Positions 48,259 to 56,904 of a DNA stretch of 64,000 nucleotides are shown one piece after another. Location: contig QQVM01000020.1 in the NCBI GenBank assembly GCA_003389385.1, positions 62,001 to 126,000 of the forward strand. Direction: 5' to 3'. The notes beneath the pieces were generated by a model. It was not told the origin of the DNA, ran no database searches, and saw nothing but the letters and a program-made list of their open reading frames with translations. Made by a program: the position numbers and the translations under genes. Each line of letters opens with the position of its first letter. Within the stretch, counting starts at the first letter, position 1. Source of the DNA: Bacteroidota bacterium. GTDB taxonomy: Bacteria; Bacteroidota; Bacteroidia; AKYH767-A; 2013-40CM-41-45.

Positions 48259-48292
48259 AAAGGGCTGCGCTTTATGGTGCAGCCCTTTTATT
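48259..48292. terminator. Terminator between the OmpA protein and trmH-like genes
   Basis: The 10-bp stem AAAGGGCTGC / GCAGCCCTTT (48259-48268 with 48279-48288) is followed by a T-rich run. It overlaps the last bases of the convergent methyltransferase gene and probably serves both directions. Confidence 0.85.
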
Positions 48293-48821
48293 TTGCTTTC
48301 AGTGCTTTCCAGAATTCCCAAATCACAATTCCGGCTGCGACAGAAATGTTAAGTGAATGCTTTGTGCCATGCTGAGGTATTTCCAATGCAATATCAGACA
48401 AGCCGAGAACATCCTCACTCACTCCTTCCACCTCATGGCCAAAAATCAGAGCGTATTTTTCTGACTGATTAAAAATAAATTCATTCAGAGAAAGCCCGCC
48501 TTCAGCCTGTTCAATTGAGATGATTTTATATCTATTTTTTTTCAATTCCATGACAGCGATGGAAGTCTTTTCAAAGTATTTCCATTCCACAGTCAGCTCT
48601 GCTCCTAGAGCTGTCTTGTGAATTTCACGGTGCGGTGGTTGAGCCGTAATCCCACAGAGATAAATTGCCTTGCATAAAAATGCATCTGCAGTTCTGAAAA
48701 CCGATCCTATGTTGTTCAGGCTTCGCACATTATCCAGAACTACGACAATAGGGGATTTATCTGCCAGGCGGAATTCATCGGCGGATTTACGCCCAAGGTC
48801 TTCATTTCGTATCTTGCGCAT
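48288..48821 (-). CDS. SpoU/TrmH family RNA 2'-O-methyltransferase
   Basis: This SPOUT methyltransferase adds a 2'-O-methyl group to tRNA or rRNA using SAM. The 177-residue protein has motif 1 LDNVRSLNNIGSVFRTADAF (invariant Asn and Arg), motif 2 YALIFGHEVEGVSED, and motif 3 LEIPQHGTKHSLNISVAAGI in the trefoil knot. It lacks the N-terminal L30e-like domain of longer TrmH/RlmB members. The exact nucleotide target is unknown. A clear promoter box lies 17 bases upstream. Confidence 0.9.
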   Translation of the reverse strand: MRKIRNEDLGRKSADEFRLADKSPIVVVLDNVRSLNNIGSVFRTADAFLCKAIYLCGITAQPPHREIHKTALGAELTVEWKYFEKTSIAVMELKKNRYKIISIEQAEGGLSLNEFIFNQSEKYALIFGHEVEGVSEDVLGLSDIALEIPQHGTKHSLNISVAAGIVIWEFWKALKAK

Positions 48822-48838
48822 GAGTAAGAATCTCTAAG

Positions 48839-48846
48839 CAAAAATA
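48839..48846 (-). promoter_or_regulatory. -7 promoter box for the RNA methyltransferase
   Basis: The minus strand reads TATTTTTG, matching TAnnTTTG, 17 bases upstream of the start at 48821. Confidence 0.6.
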
Positions 48847-48962
48847 TAAATTGCAAAAGAAAACAGGAGGAGAATAAATTATACAAATGGAATTTGTATT
48901 TTAATGCAGGTAGATGATTGCCTCCTGATCTTATCAGAAGTTAAAGCTAATAATTAAGCAGA

Positions 48963-51581
48963 GTGATTGAAGAAGAAGTGAAGAAATCGGCAGTGGAAAC
49001 TCCGCTGATGAAACAATATTACGGCATCAAGGCGAAATATCCGGATGCTTTATTATTGTTTCGTGTCGGAGACTTCTATGAGACTTTCGGAGAAGACGCG
49101 ATACGCGCTGCGAATGTGTTGGGAATTGTTCTTACAAAAAGAGCGAACGGAGCCGCATCCTTTGTCGAGCTTGCAGGATTCCCGCATCATTCCCTCGACT
49201 CATATCTTCCCCGTCTGGTACGTGCCGGAATGCGCGTAGCAATCTGCGATCAGCTTGAAGATCCAAAGCTTGCAAAGAAAATCGTCAAGCGTGGAGTCAC
49301 CGAGCTGGTCACGCCGGGTGTTTCATACAATGACAAGATTCTTGAACACAAAAAGAATAATTTCCTTGCAGCCATTTATCCCGGTCCTAAAAGTACCGGA
49401 CTCGCATTCATTGATATTTCCACCGGAGAATTCCTTGTAGCTGAAGGTAGTCAGCAATATGCAGATAAACTGCTTCAGGGTTTTAACCCCGGAGAGATTG
49501 TATATCCCAAGTCATGGAAAAAGCAGTTCACAGAACATTATGGCAACGCATATTATTCCTATGTGCTGGATGAATGGGTGTTTCAGGAAGACAATTGCAG
49601 AGAGTCATTAATCAGGCATTTCGGCACAAAATCCCTCAAGGGTTTCGGAGTGGAGGACTGGAGTGCGGCGATTGTCGCGGCAGGAGCTGCCCTGCATTAT
49701 GTTTCAGATACACGACAGGACCAGCTGAAACACATTGCAAGCATTGCCAGGATTGAAGAAGACAAATACGTGTGGCTGGATAAATTCAGTATCAGAAACC
49801 TGGAGCTTGTCAGTTCAGCCAATGAAAAAGCAGTCACTCTTCTCGATGTCATCGACCATACCTGTTCACCGATGGGAGCAAGAAAATTAAAGCGATGGCT
49901 GATGTTGCCACTGCGTGATGTAAAATCAATAGAAGAGAGGCAGCAGGTTGTACAGTATTTTCTTGACAATCCGGAATTCAGCCAATCGGCTTCTTCCTTG
50001 ATCAAACAAACCGGTGACCTGGAAAGAGTGATTTCAAAAGTCGCGTTGGGAAAAATATCACCACGTGAAGTGTATCAGCTGAAACGTGCACTCGATATTG
50101 TTTCAGATTTGAAGAAAGCCTGCGCATCAGCAGGCAATGAAACACTGGAAAGAATAGCTGACCGCCTGAATCCATGCATATTAATCAATGAAAAGATTAG
50201 CGCAGAATTGAAAGAAGATGCGCCGGCCATGCTGAACAAAGGAGGTGTCATTCGCGAAGGCGTAAATGCCGAACTCGACGAGTTGAGAAGTGTCGCCTTC
50301 CATGGAAAAGACCACCTGTTGAAAATCCAGCAACGCGAATCTGAAATTACAGGAATCCCCTCACTCAAGGTCGGATTCAACAATGTGTTTGGATACTACA
50401 TCGAAGTCACGCATACACACAAGGACAAAGTGCCTTCATCCTGGACCAGGAAACAGACGCTCAGCAATGCAGAGCGATACATCACCGAAGAGCTGAAGAA
50501 TTACGAAGAGAAGATCCTGGGAGCGGAGGAAAAAATTCTTCAGCTTGAGAGCCGCCTGTTCACTGAGTTGGTGCAGTCTCTCCTGGATTACATACAGCCC
50601 GTACAACTGAATGCCTCGCTGATCGCAAGGCTCGATTGTTTGCTTTCATTTTCCATTTGCGCTATTAAGAATTCCTATGTCAGGCCGGAGGTAAATGACT
50701 CGAAAATCATTGACATAAAAAACGGAAGGCATCCCGTCATTGAAAAGCAACTTCCGCCGGGAGAAAAATTTGTAGCCAACGACATATACCTGGATCCGGG
50801 CTCTCAACAAATACTGATGATCACCGGTCCGAACATGTCAGGTAAATCGGCATTGCTCCGACAAACAGCCCTCATCACGCTGCTTGCCCAGATCGGTTCA
50901 TACGTTCCCGCATCGCATGCTTCCATCGGAATAGTGGATAAGATTTTCACACGCGTAGGAGCTTCAGACAATATCTCTTCCGGAGAATCGACTTTCATGG
51001 TGGAGATGAATGAGACAGCGAGCATCTTGCACAACATCAGCGACCGTAGCTTAATATTGCTTGATGAGATCGGCCGCGGCACTGCCACTTATGACGGCAT
51101 CAGCATAGCCTGGGCGATTGCGGAATACCTTCATGAGAACGGCATACACAGGCCCAAGACACTATTCGCCACACACTATCACGAATTGAATGAGATGGCG
51201 GAAAGCATGCCCAGGATACGCAACTTTCATGTCTCCGTGAAGGAGCTTGAACACAGCGTGCTCTTTTTGCGAAAGCTGGAAGCAGGAGGAAGTGAACACA
51301 GTTTCGGAATTCACGTGGCGAGAATGGCCGGTGTGCCTGTAAAAGTTGTTCAGAGAGCCGGAGAGATTCTAAAGGATCTGGAGTCGAGCAGGGGAGGGAA
51401 AAACCTGAGTACGAAGAGAACTGTCGGAGCAAAAGACAATCTTCAGCTGAGTTTTATTCAGCTCGACGATCCCGTACTGGAGCAGATCCGGGAAGAGCTC
51501 ATCAAAACCGACATCAACAACCTCACCCCGGTGGAAGCCCTGAATAAACTCAACGAAATCAGGAAATTACTGGGCAGATGA
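48963..51581 (+). CDS. mutS: DNA mismatch repair protein MutS
   Basis: MutS recognises mismatches and recruits MutL. The 872-residue protein has the mismatch-reading Phe-x-Glu motif at residues 38-40 ([10 protein letters not shown]), the connector and lever domains, the clamp (about 450-540), and an ABC-type ATPase with Walker A GPNMSGKS at 622-629, the signature [12 protein letters not shown] and Walker [15 protein letters not shown]. The C-terminus has the dimerisation helix-turn-helix ([12 protein letters not shown]). The start is GTG at 48963: an in-frame stop lies at 48951 and the segment ETPLMKQYY is conserved, so the next ATG is too late. Confidence 0.96.
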   Translation: MIEEEVKKSAVETPLMKQYYGIKAKYPDALLLFRVGDFYETFGEDAIRAANVLGIVLTKRANGAASFVELAGFPHHSLDSYLPRLVRAGMRVAICDQLEDPKLAKKIVKRGVTELVTPGVSYNDKILEHKKNNFLAAIYPGPKSTGLAFIDISTGEFLVAEGSQQYADKLLQGFNPGEIVYPKSWKKQFTEHYGNAYYSYVLDEWVFQEDNCRESLIRHFGTKSLKGFGVEDWSAAIVAAGAALHYVSDTRQDQLKHIASIARIEEDKYVWLDKFSIRNLELVSSANEKAVTLLDVIDHTCSPMGARKLKRWLMLPLRDVKSIEERQQVVQYFLDNPEFSQSASSLIKQTGDLERVISKVALGKISPREVYQLKRALDIVSDLKKACASAGNETLERIADRLNPCILINEKISAELKEDAPAMLNKGGVIREGVNAELDELRSVAFHGKDHLLKIQQRESEITGIPSLKVGFNNVFGYYIEVTHTHKDKVPSSWTRKQTLSNAERYITEELKNYEEKILGAEEKILQLESRLFTELVQSLLDYIQPVQLNASLIARLDCLLSFSICAIKNSYVRPEVNDSKIIDIKNGRHPVIEKQLPPGEKFVANDIYLDPGSQQILMITGPNMSGKSALLRQTALITLLAQIGSYVPASHASIGIVDKIFTRVGASDNISSGESTFMVEMNETASILHNISDRSLILLDEIGRGTATYDGISIAWAIAEYLHENGIHRPKTLFATHYHELNEMAESMPRIRNFHVSVKELEHSVLFLRKLEAGGSEHSFGIHVARMAGVPVKVVQRAGEILKDLESSRGGKNLSTKRTVGAKDNLQLSFIQLDDPVLEQIREELIKTDINNLTPVEALNKLNEIRKLLGR

Positions 51582-51629
51582 TGTCCGCGAATATTTTTTG
51601 CCATTTGCTTGTTTTTAAGGGAAAATCCT

Positions 51630-51637
51630 TAATTTTG
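51630..51637 (+). promoter_or_regulatory. -7 promoter box for the tRNA region
   Basis: TAATTTTG matches TAnnTTTG, with TTG at 51609-51611 and an 18-base spacer. It is the only clear promoter before the broken and intact tRNA-Gly copies, so both are presumably transcribed from it. Confidence 0.65.
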
Positions 51638-51659
51638 CACTCCTTCCTGAGGGAAGAAA

Positions 51660-51693
51660 AAGTTCGATTGAAATATTGAATTACATAAGCGGA
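51660..51693 (+). repeat. Direct repeat, copy 1: leader of tRNA-Gly
   Basis: The 34-base stretch beginning AAGTTCGATTGAAATATTGA and ending with the first five tRNA bases (GCGGA) recurs identically at 51778-51811. It precedes the truncated tRNA-Gly copy. The 118-base offset shows a tandem duplication of the leader plus the tRNA 5' part. Confidence 0.9.
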
Positions 51694-51753
51694 TTAGCTC
51701 ATTCCGCCTTCGGTGGCAAAGCCAGCTTCGGCGGATAAATTAGTAGAGCACGA
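51689..51753 (+). pseudogene. Truncated tRNA-Gly copy with a palindrome in the D-loop
   Basis: The sequence begins GCGGATTAGCTCAT, which matches the 5' end of the intact tRNA-Gly at 51807 with a 1-base deletion. At the D-loop it is interrupted by a 33-base imperfect palindrome (51703-51735, TCCGCC ... GGCGGA, with inner TGGC/GCCA). It then resumes with AGTAGAGCACGA, matching the D-stem 3' side, and stops resembling the tRNA. The anticodon arm and T-arm are missing. It cannot encode a functional tRNA. Confidence 0.75.
51703..51735. repeat. Palindromic insertion in the tRNA-Gly copy
   Basis: A 33-base imperfect inverted repeat. The outer stem is TCCGCC/GGCGGA (6 bp) and the inner stem is TGGC/GCCA around AAA, with internal mismatches. 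Each half also resembles a small TTC-capped hairpin (CCGCC-TTC-GGTGG). It is absent from the intact tRNA-Gly 70 bases downstream. Confidence 0.7.
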
Positions 51754-51777
51754 ATACCCGTCTGAAATTAGAGTAAG

Positions 51778-51806
51778 AAGTTCGATTGAAATATTGAATT
51801 ACATAA

Positions 51807-51811
<5 letters not shown>
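51778..51811 (+). repeat. Direct repeat, copy 2: leader of intact tRNA-Gly
   Basis: An identical second copy of the 34-base repeat at 51660-51693, running into the first five bases of the intact tRNA-Gly. The element GAAATATTGAA inside it (51788-51798) also occurs just before the second tRNA-Leu copy and the intact tRNA-Leu. Confidence 0.9.
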
Positions 51812-51879
<68 letters not shown>

Positions 51880-51882
51880 CTT

Positions 51883-51914
51883 AAAAAAGTCCCTCTACGC
51901 GAGGGATTTTTTGT
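51883..51914 (+). terminator. Terminator after tRNA-Gly
   Basis: The stem TCCCTC / GAGGGA with loop TACGC is flanked by A6 before and T6 after, 10 bases past the tRNA end. Confidence 0.85.
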
Positions 51915-51955
51915 TTCAGGCTATGAGTTCTTTTAATTTTACTTGAGTGTTAGAA

Positions 51956-52040
51956 GCAGAGTGAATGAACTGAATGAGTGTGAGAAACAGTGTGAGTGAA
52001 GAGAATGAGTGTGCGTGTCAGAAACAGGGTGAGTGAACAG
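51956..52040 (+). repeat. Degenerate GTGAGTGAA-type repeats
   Basis: Two related units, 51972-52000 and 52003-52040, share GAATGAGTGTG, then AGAAACAG, then GTGAGTGAA. A shorter relative precedes them (GAGTGAATGAACT). They lie between the two tRNA blocks. I see no coding capacity or known function. Confidence 0.6.
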
Positions 52041-52084
52041 AAATCTCTATTAATGTTCAAGCCATTTTCAATGACACTGCCTTT

Positions 52085-52127
52085 GCCCGGGTGGTGGTCC
52101 CGATTGCTATCGGGATGGTAGACACGC
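52085..52127 (+). pseudogene. Truncated tRNA-Leu copy 1 with a palindrome in the D-loop
   Basis: GCCCGGGTGGTGG matches the first 13 bases of the intact tRNA-Leu at 52287. In place of AAC an 18-base perfect palindrome is present (TCCCGATTGCTATCGGGA, 52098-52115). The tRNA sequence then resumes as TGGTAGACACGC and ends. Anticodon, variable and T arms are missing. Confidence 0.8.
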
Positions 52128-52185
52128 CTAAGGGTGATTATTGAAAGAGAGATCGAGGAGAATGGAAATATTGAAATAAGTTTTT

Positions 52186-52228
52186 GCCCGGGTGGTGGTC
52201 CCGATTGCTATCGGGATGGTAGACACGC
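52186..52228 (+). pseudogene. Truncated tRNA-Leu copy 2 with a palindrome in the D-loop
   Basis: Identical in structure to the copy at 52085-52127, 101 bases downstream. The palindrome TCCCGATTGCTATCGGGA is at 52199-52216 between the two D-stem halves. It lies directly upstream of the leader of the intact tRNA-Leu. Confidence 0.8.
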
Positions 52229-52286
52229 CTAAGGGTGATTATTGAAAGAGAGATCGAGGAGAATGGAAATATTGAAATAAGTTTTT

Positions 52287-52371
52287 GCCCGGGTGGTGGA
52301 ACTGGTAGACACGCAGGACTTAAAATCCTGTGGCCGTTGAGGCCGTGCGGGTTCGATTCCCGCCCCGGGTA
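52287..52371 (+). tRNA. tRNA-Leu (anticodon TAA)
   Basis: An 85-base class II tRNA. The acceptor stem is GCCCGGG with CCCGGGT (closing G-T pair). The anticodon stem CAGGA/TCCTG with loop CTTAAAA gives anticodon TAA. A long variable arm (TGGCCGTTGAGGCCGT) and the T-arm GCGGG-TTCGATT-CCCGC follow. The discriminator is A and no CCA is encoded. The 5' leader is the end of the second 101-base repeat. Confidence 0.95.
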
Positions 52372-52378
52372 CAGAGTG

Positions 52379-52409
52379 AAAATGCGGCTTTTGACGAGTC
52401 GCATTTTTT
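52379..52409 (+). terminator. Terminator after tRNA-Leu
   Basis: An 11-pair stem (AAAATGCGGCT with AGTCGCATTTT, one G-T pair) ends in T6, 7 bases past the tRNA. Confidence 0.85.
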
Positions 52410-52575
52410 AATTCGGATTTTGGCAGGTAGAACATGGGTAGAACAATTATTAAAGATTCATATCACTGAGGTTGGTGGCCTTCACTACTTAAGTTTAAGG
52501 TTTTTCAACTTTACCGGGTACAAAGGAGATACAAATTTCAATTGACCTGAGAAGAAGACTGAGTCTTGAATATCT

Positions 52576-52583
52576 TAATTTTG
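52576..52583 (+). promoter_or_regulatory. -7 promoter box for the nuclease-helicase gene
   Basis: TAATTTTG matches TAnnTTTG, 40 bases before the ATG at 52624. No convincing -33 element is present at the usual spacing. The 210 bases between the tRNA terminator and this gene hold nothing else I can identify apart from a doubled GGTAGAACA. Confidence 0.55.
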
Positions 52584-52623
52584 CAGGTTAAATATTTGAG
52601 TCGAAACAGAATCGGAAAGAGAA

Positions 52624-55600
52624 ATGAGCGCAACCTTACCCAGCAGACGTTTAGGCAAAAGTACTCTCTCACAATACTTAAGATCGCAGTGTGACAAACA
52701 GCTTTATCTTTCCTTGTTTGGGAATAGACCTGATGTTTTGACTAAGGCCGGGTTACCCCTGCCATTGAAGACGCGTCCGAATGTTGCTATAGTTACTAAA
52801 TCAGGACGAGAATTTGAGCTCGAACAGTTTGATAATTTGCAACGGGCTATTCCTGATCATGTAGTTTGTGAAAGTGGTTTTCAAGAAATTAAACTTGAAG
52901 ATGCGCTGCCGAAAATAAAAACTCTCCCGACTTTTATTCTTCAACCTATTTTTCATCCACAGCAGTTTCGCGAACCAGCTCTGACAAATTTAGGCCTTGA
53001 TAAAAATGAAATCGCGCTGATACCGGAATTATATGGATTAATTCCGGATGCCTTACTGATTCGAGAATCATCTTCGAATGATTTTGAAGTGCTACCGAGC
53101 GGCAAGAGAGTACGAATAAATCCTGGGGAAAAGCGACATGCTATAAGTGTTATCGACTTAAAAAACGTCACTGAGGCAAACTCAAGCTATGCTGCGGAAG
53201 TTTGTCTCTACGCTTTTTTTCTATCGAACTGGCTCGCAACGAACGGTAAAGCATTCAGTGCAAACTATTATGTTTCAGATAAAGTTTACTTGTGGAAGCA
53301 TGTCGAGATGCCGCACTTTCACAATGTTCTTACACTCAAAAGCGCAGCGACTTCTCAAAAAAGGATTGAAGCTCTACTCATCGACTTGGAAGATGGCTTG
53401 GTTGACTTCATGCTGTTTATGCCGAGCGTACGTAAATTCTTTAAAGAAGATGTTCCAAGAGTTGTAAGTAAAGGTGATACAGATGGTTGGAAAACTGTTC
53501 CTTATCATGTCAACTCAAAATGCGGGGCGTGTGATTGGTTAGGCAATAAGGAGTGGCTGTTTGGTGACTCTCTGAAACACTATAACACTCATGCAGAAGA
53601 CTACTGTCTTCAAGCTGCCGATACTTCAGACCATTTAAGTCAGATGTCTGGATTAAGCAAAGGAGCAACGCAAATTCTATCTGGCGACGGCCACAGTGAA
53701 GTAAAGCAACTGGTCGGAATTCAAGCTGCATCACCTGTTCTCAGAAAGCATACATTATTGAAGAAGGATCGATCGCAAATTGGTGAACGGGCTAGAGCGA
53801 TTAAAACGGGTGATCTTACAACTGATGGTGCGGCACGCATTGCAGGATTTGCAAAAAATTTTAATATTGAATTTGAGATCATTGTTAATTTTGATTCAGG
53901 CGCTGGCTTATTGACAGGGATCGCTTTTCGAGGAATTGCTTTTCCGCCGTTCGGCGAAACATTCACTGTTGATGGCGAATCAAAAACGTTTATCACAATT
54001 AAGGAAGAAGCGGTCGTTGTTGGAAAAGATCTGATGGATACTGAATGGGTTGCGCTGGAAGAATTTATTCAAAAGTTTGCTAAGGCTGCTTCTGATATAC
54101 AGAAGATATTTACTGATAATGGTTGGGGAAACGTTGCTACTCAGATTTGTTTTTGGGAAGCACGACAATATGATGAGTTGTGTAATGCATTCGGTAGACA
54201 TTTAATTAAAGTGCTCGGTTTACCTGAGAAAACAGAGCGTGCACTAGCTTGGCTGTTTCCATCTGAAGAATTGATGGAAAAAGATGAACAGATTGCGCCG
54301 GGAATAATATTTATAAAAGATATTGTTGATCTCTCGTTACGGTTGCCAGTGAAGTTTGCAAGCACTCTGTTGGGAGCTGCTGAGGCCTATCATCATCCGA
54401 ACATGACACCTCGTAAGGTGGATACCTACTATCGAGAGCGACTGGGAAATGCGATTCCGCGTGAAAGGATTTTTGAGATTTGGAAATCCTCGACGAATAC
54501 AATAAAAATGTACGGTAAGCAAATCAGTCTAATGGAAGCCATGAAAAAATACATGGAAGTTCTTAAAGCACATACTTGGGCATTGGCCAGTATTACAGCT
54601 CGACTTCGTCAAGACTTCAAAGGCCAAATTTCTGGTAAAGCACCTGCACTGAATCTTTCTATCCCGCGTGGTGCAAATAGACTTGCATACGATTCAAAGC
54701 TATGGATGCAGTGGGACTATGTTGAGACTGCAACTGCGCAGAATGAACGAAAGGCTAATCTCGTAACAAAGGTTGAGCGCTTAGAAGCTTCGTACCAGGC
54801 GATACTTATGCCACGTTTGATATCTGACTTAGGTAATCATAGGTATGAATTTGAAGTGAGCGAAGATTCTACCGAAGCAAAATTGGAAGAAGGCAATGCA
54901 TATTATGTTTTGGGGTTTGTGAATAACGCAAGCTTTCCTCTGGAAAGCCCCTATTCACTTGGAATAACTTCAAGTTCAAATCCCGGTGATCTCTATACTC
55001 CTCTGCATAAACTCATCGCTGTAAGCCTAGAGAGTTTCGACCGAGTTGAACGACGAGCCATTATTCAAATCAGGCCGCGATGGTCAGCTTTGCAGTCCAT
55101 TTTCGATGAACTTTTCAGTCGAGATTTGATTCATATTGAAAGAGAATCAATTTTTATCACTGAAGGTATGGCTTACGACGATACCGCAAATACAAGAAGA
55201 ATTTTAGACTCCATTGGAAATCCGAGCAATTCAAAAATTGCTAAGGAATCTCTCGCTGCAATGGGCGCAGGTAGGAATAAGGTTTCACAAGGAACTGATG
55301 CTATCACTCCGGCTGCTTCTGTACTTTGGGATGCAGATAAATTGGCGAAGCAGCCTGTTCGTTCAGATCAGGAAGTTGAGATTATATTTAAGTATGTAAA
55401 GAAAGTAGCACCATATCTCAATCAAAGTCAGGAGAAGGCGATCGCTCATGCTGTAAAATATCAATTATCCATTGTGTGGGGTCCTCCAGGAACAGGAAAG
55501 ACAAATACGCTTGCAGCACTGATTCACGGTCTTGTTTACGAAGGACAGAATGTGAATAAAGCGCGCAAAATTTTATTGTCAGGGCCAAACTACAGAACAG

Positions 55601-56904
55601 CCGAAGAATTGTCGGATCGTGTGTTGCAAAGTCTCAATAAGGACCCAGGATGCAAAGTCGATATTTTTTGGGTGTATTCGAGAAGTCGTACTCTCAGGCC
55701 TGCATCTCAAGTGAACGACCACGTTAATTTAATTTCTCTGCAACCAAAAATAAATAATCCCGATGAAGATACTCAAGCTCTTATCGATAGCCTGAATAAT
55801 CCTGATGTCGTGACTATCGTTTCAACAACAGCGCATAATATTTTGAATTATTTATCTCCATTATCTAGTGCAGATGATAATGGTTCTCTTAAAGAAATAT
55901 TTGATGTTGTTGTGATTGATGAATGTTCTCAAGTGCCAGTGACAATGGCTCTCCGACCGTTTGCAGTATTAAAGGAATCTGGCCAACTAATTATTGCAGG
56001 TGATCATTTACAAATGCCGCCGATTGCAAGTCTAGAAGCCCCTACAAATGCAGAGTATCTCGTCGGCAGTATTCAGACCTACCTTCTTAAGCGCTTTGAT
56101 ATAAAGCCACAGGAATTGCTTATAAACTATCGTTCTAATCAAGACCTTGTCGATTTTGCAAAGACCTTAAATTATCCTGCACTATTAGAGGCTTACAATA
56201 AAGATCGCAGTTTACACCTAATAAAAAAGTTAGATGATGTAATTGCATCTCTGCCGCCAGGTTTGCCTCGAACAGATGCATATCGTCAAATCTTATCACC
56301 TGATCGTCGAGTTACTGCACTTATTCATGATGATATTGTCTCATCACAGGCTAATGAAGTTGAAGCGAAGGTTGTAGCTGGTCTTGCTTATTGTCTCCGT
56401 CATAGCATGTCTTCATCGATGGCTCCTCAAGCTCAGGGCTTTGTTTTTAAGCCCTATACTGATGATGATTTCTTTCGACTAGGCCTGGGGGTAGTAACAC
56501 CTCATAAAGCACAGAAAGCCCTCGTCATAAAGGAACTGAGAACACTATTCCCGGGAGTATCTGGAGAATTAATTTTCGATGCTGTAGATACGGTTGAAAG
56601 ATTTCAAGGAGGGGAAAGACAATCGATTATTGTTTCTTTTGGTGTAGGGGATTTAGATATTATAGAAGGTGAAGAAGAGTTTCTTCTACAGATGGAAAGA
56701 ACAAACGTTGCAGTTTCCAGAGCTCAGGCTAAGTGCATAGTGCTTATGCCTAAAGCACTCGCTTATCATTTACCGACTGATGAGAAGGCAAGAAAAACTT
56801 CTGTTGCTATCAAATCATATATCGAAGAATTTTGTTCAAATCGAATCGGTGTTGAGCTGGATTTTAACGGACAAAGACGATCTGCAGAAATAAGATGGCA
56901 CTAA
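52624..56904 (+). CDS. Fe-S RecB-like nuclease fused to an SF1 helicase
   Basis: A 1426-residue protein. The N-terminal third is a PD-(D/E)XK nuclease resembling TM0106-type RecB-like proteins. It has LSQYLRSQCDKQLYLSLFG with Cys23, acidic Asp142 in IPDALLI, and the catalytic pair Asp178 and Lys180 in VIDLKN. Cys300, Cys303 (KCGACDWLGN) and Cys328 complete a Cas4/AddB-like four-cysteine cluster. DHLSQMSGLSKGATQIL follows as in that family. A region of about 500 residues has no recognised domain. The C-terminus is a UPF1/Dna2-like helicase: GPPGTGKT at 953-960, DECSQ at 1099-1103, then AGDHLQMPP, NYRSN, ERFQGGERQSI and RTNVAVSRAQ. The stop overlaps that of the convergent methyltransferase gene by 4 bases. 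It is probably a restriction-like defence effector. Family-level confidence is good; function is inferred. Confidence 0.85.
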   Translation: MSATLPSRRLGKSTLSQYLRSQCDKQLYLSLFGNRPDVLTKAGLPLPLKTRPNVAIVTKSGREFELEQFDNLQRAIPDHVVCESGFQEIKLEDALPKIKTLPTFILQPIFHPQQFREPALTNLGLDKNEIALIPELYGLIPDALLIRESSSNDFEVLPSGKRVRINPGEKRHAISVIDLKNVTEANSSYAAEVCLYAFFLSNWLATNGKAFSANYYVSDKVYLWKHVEMPHFHNVLTLKSAATSQKRIEALLIDLEDGLVDFMLFMPSVRKFFKEDVPRVVSKGDTDGWKTVPYHVNSKCGACDWLGNKEWLFGDSLKHYNTHAEDYCLQAADTSDHLSQMSGLSKGATQILSGDGHSEVKQLVGIQAASPVLRKHTLLKKDRSQIGERARAIKTGDLTTDGAARIAGFAKNFNIEFEIIVNFDSGAGLLTGIAFRGIAFPPFGETFTVDGESKTFITIKEEAVVVGKDLMDTEWVALEEFIQKFAKAASDIQKIFTDNGWGNVATQICFWEARQYDELCNAFGRHLIKVLGLPEKTERALAWLFPSEELMEKDEQIAPGIIFIKDIVDLSLRLPVKFASTLLGAAEAYHHPNMTPRKVDTYYRERLGNAIPRERIFEIWKSSTNTIKMYGKQISLMEAMKKYMEVLKAHTWALASITARLRQDFKGQISGKAPALNLSIPRGANRLAYDSKLWMQWDYVETATAQNERKANLVTKVERLEASYQAILMPRLISDLGNHRYEFEVSEDSTEAKLEEGNAYYVLGFVNNASFPLESPYSLGITSSSNPGDLYTPLHKLIAVSLESFDRVERRAIIQIRPRWSALQSIFDELFSRDLIHIERESIFITEGMAYDDTANTRRILDSIGNPSNSKIAKESLAAMGAGRNKVSQGTDAITPAASVLWDADKLAKQPVRSDQEVEIIFKYVKKVAPYLNQSQEKAIAHAVKYQLSIVWGPPGTGKTNTLAALIHGLVYEGQNVNKARKILLSGPNYRTAEELSDRVLQSLNKDPGCKVDIFWVYSRSRTLRPASQVNDHVNLISLQPKINNPDEDTQALIDSLNNPDVVTIVSTTAHNILNYLSPLSSADDNGSLKEIFDVVVIDECSQVPVTMALRPFAVLKESGQLIIAGDHLQMPPIASLEAPTNAEYLVGSIQTYLLKRFDIKPQELLINYRSNQDLVDFAKTLNYPALLEAYNKDRSLHLIKKLDDVIASLPPGLPRTDAYRQILSPDRRVTALIHDDIVSSQANEVEAKVVAGLAYCLRHSMSSSMAPQAQGFVFKPYTDDDFFRLGLGVVTPHKAQKALVIKELRTLFPGVSGELIFDAVDTVERFQGGERQSIIVSFGVGDLDIIEGEEEFLLQMERTNVAVSRAQAKCIVLMPKALAYHLPTDEKARKTSVAIKSYIEEFCSNRIGVELDFNGQRRSAEIRWH

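Larger units (their letters stand above)
52085..52286 (+). repeat. 101-base tandem duplication, two units
   Basis: Units 52085-52185 and 52186-52286 are near-identical. Each contains the 5' part of tRNA-Leu with an 18-base palindrome in the D-loop, then about 58 bases of spacer ending with GGAAATATTGAAATAAG and a T run. The third repeat position begins the intact tRNA-Leu. The two palindromes are at 52098-52115 and 52199-52216. Confidence 0.9.

Noticed and set aside
51754-51762. ATACCCGTC in the broken tRNA-Gly copy as the partner of the att core
   Set aside because: It is only 9 bases, and it is in inverted orientation relative to the core at 59497-59520. Att sites of one element should be direct repeats.
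52085-52286. A CRISPR-like array suggested by the 101-base repeats
   Set aside because: There are only two units, they are adjacent with no unique spacers, and they contain tRNA sequence. No cas genes are nearby.
52287-52371. tRNA-Leu as the integration site of the downstream element
   Set aside because: No second copy of its 3' end was found in the window. The core next to the integrase is derived from a different tRNA, probably tRNA-Gly.
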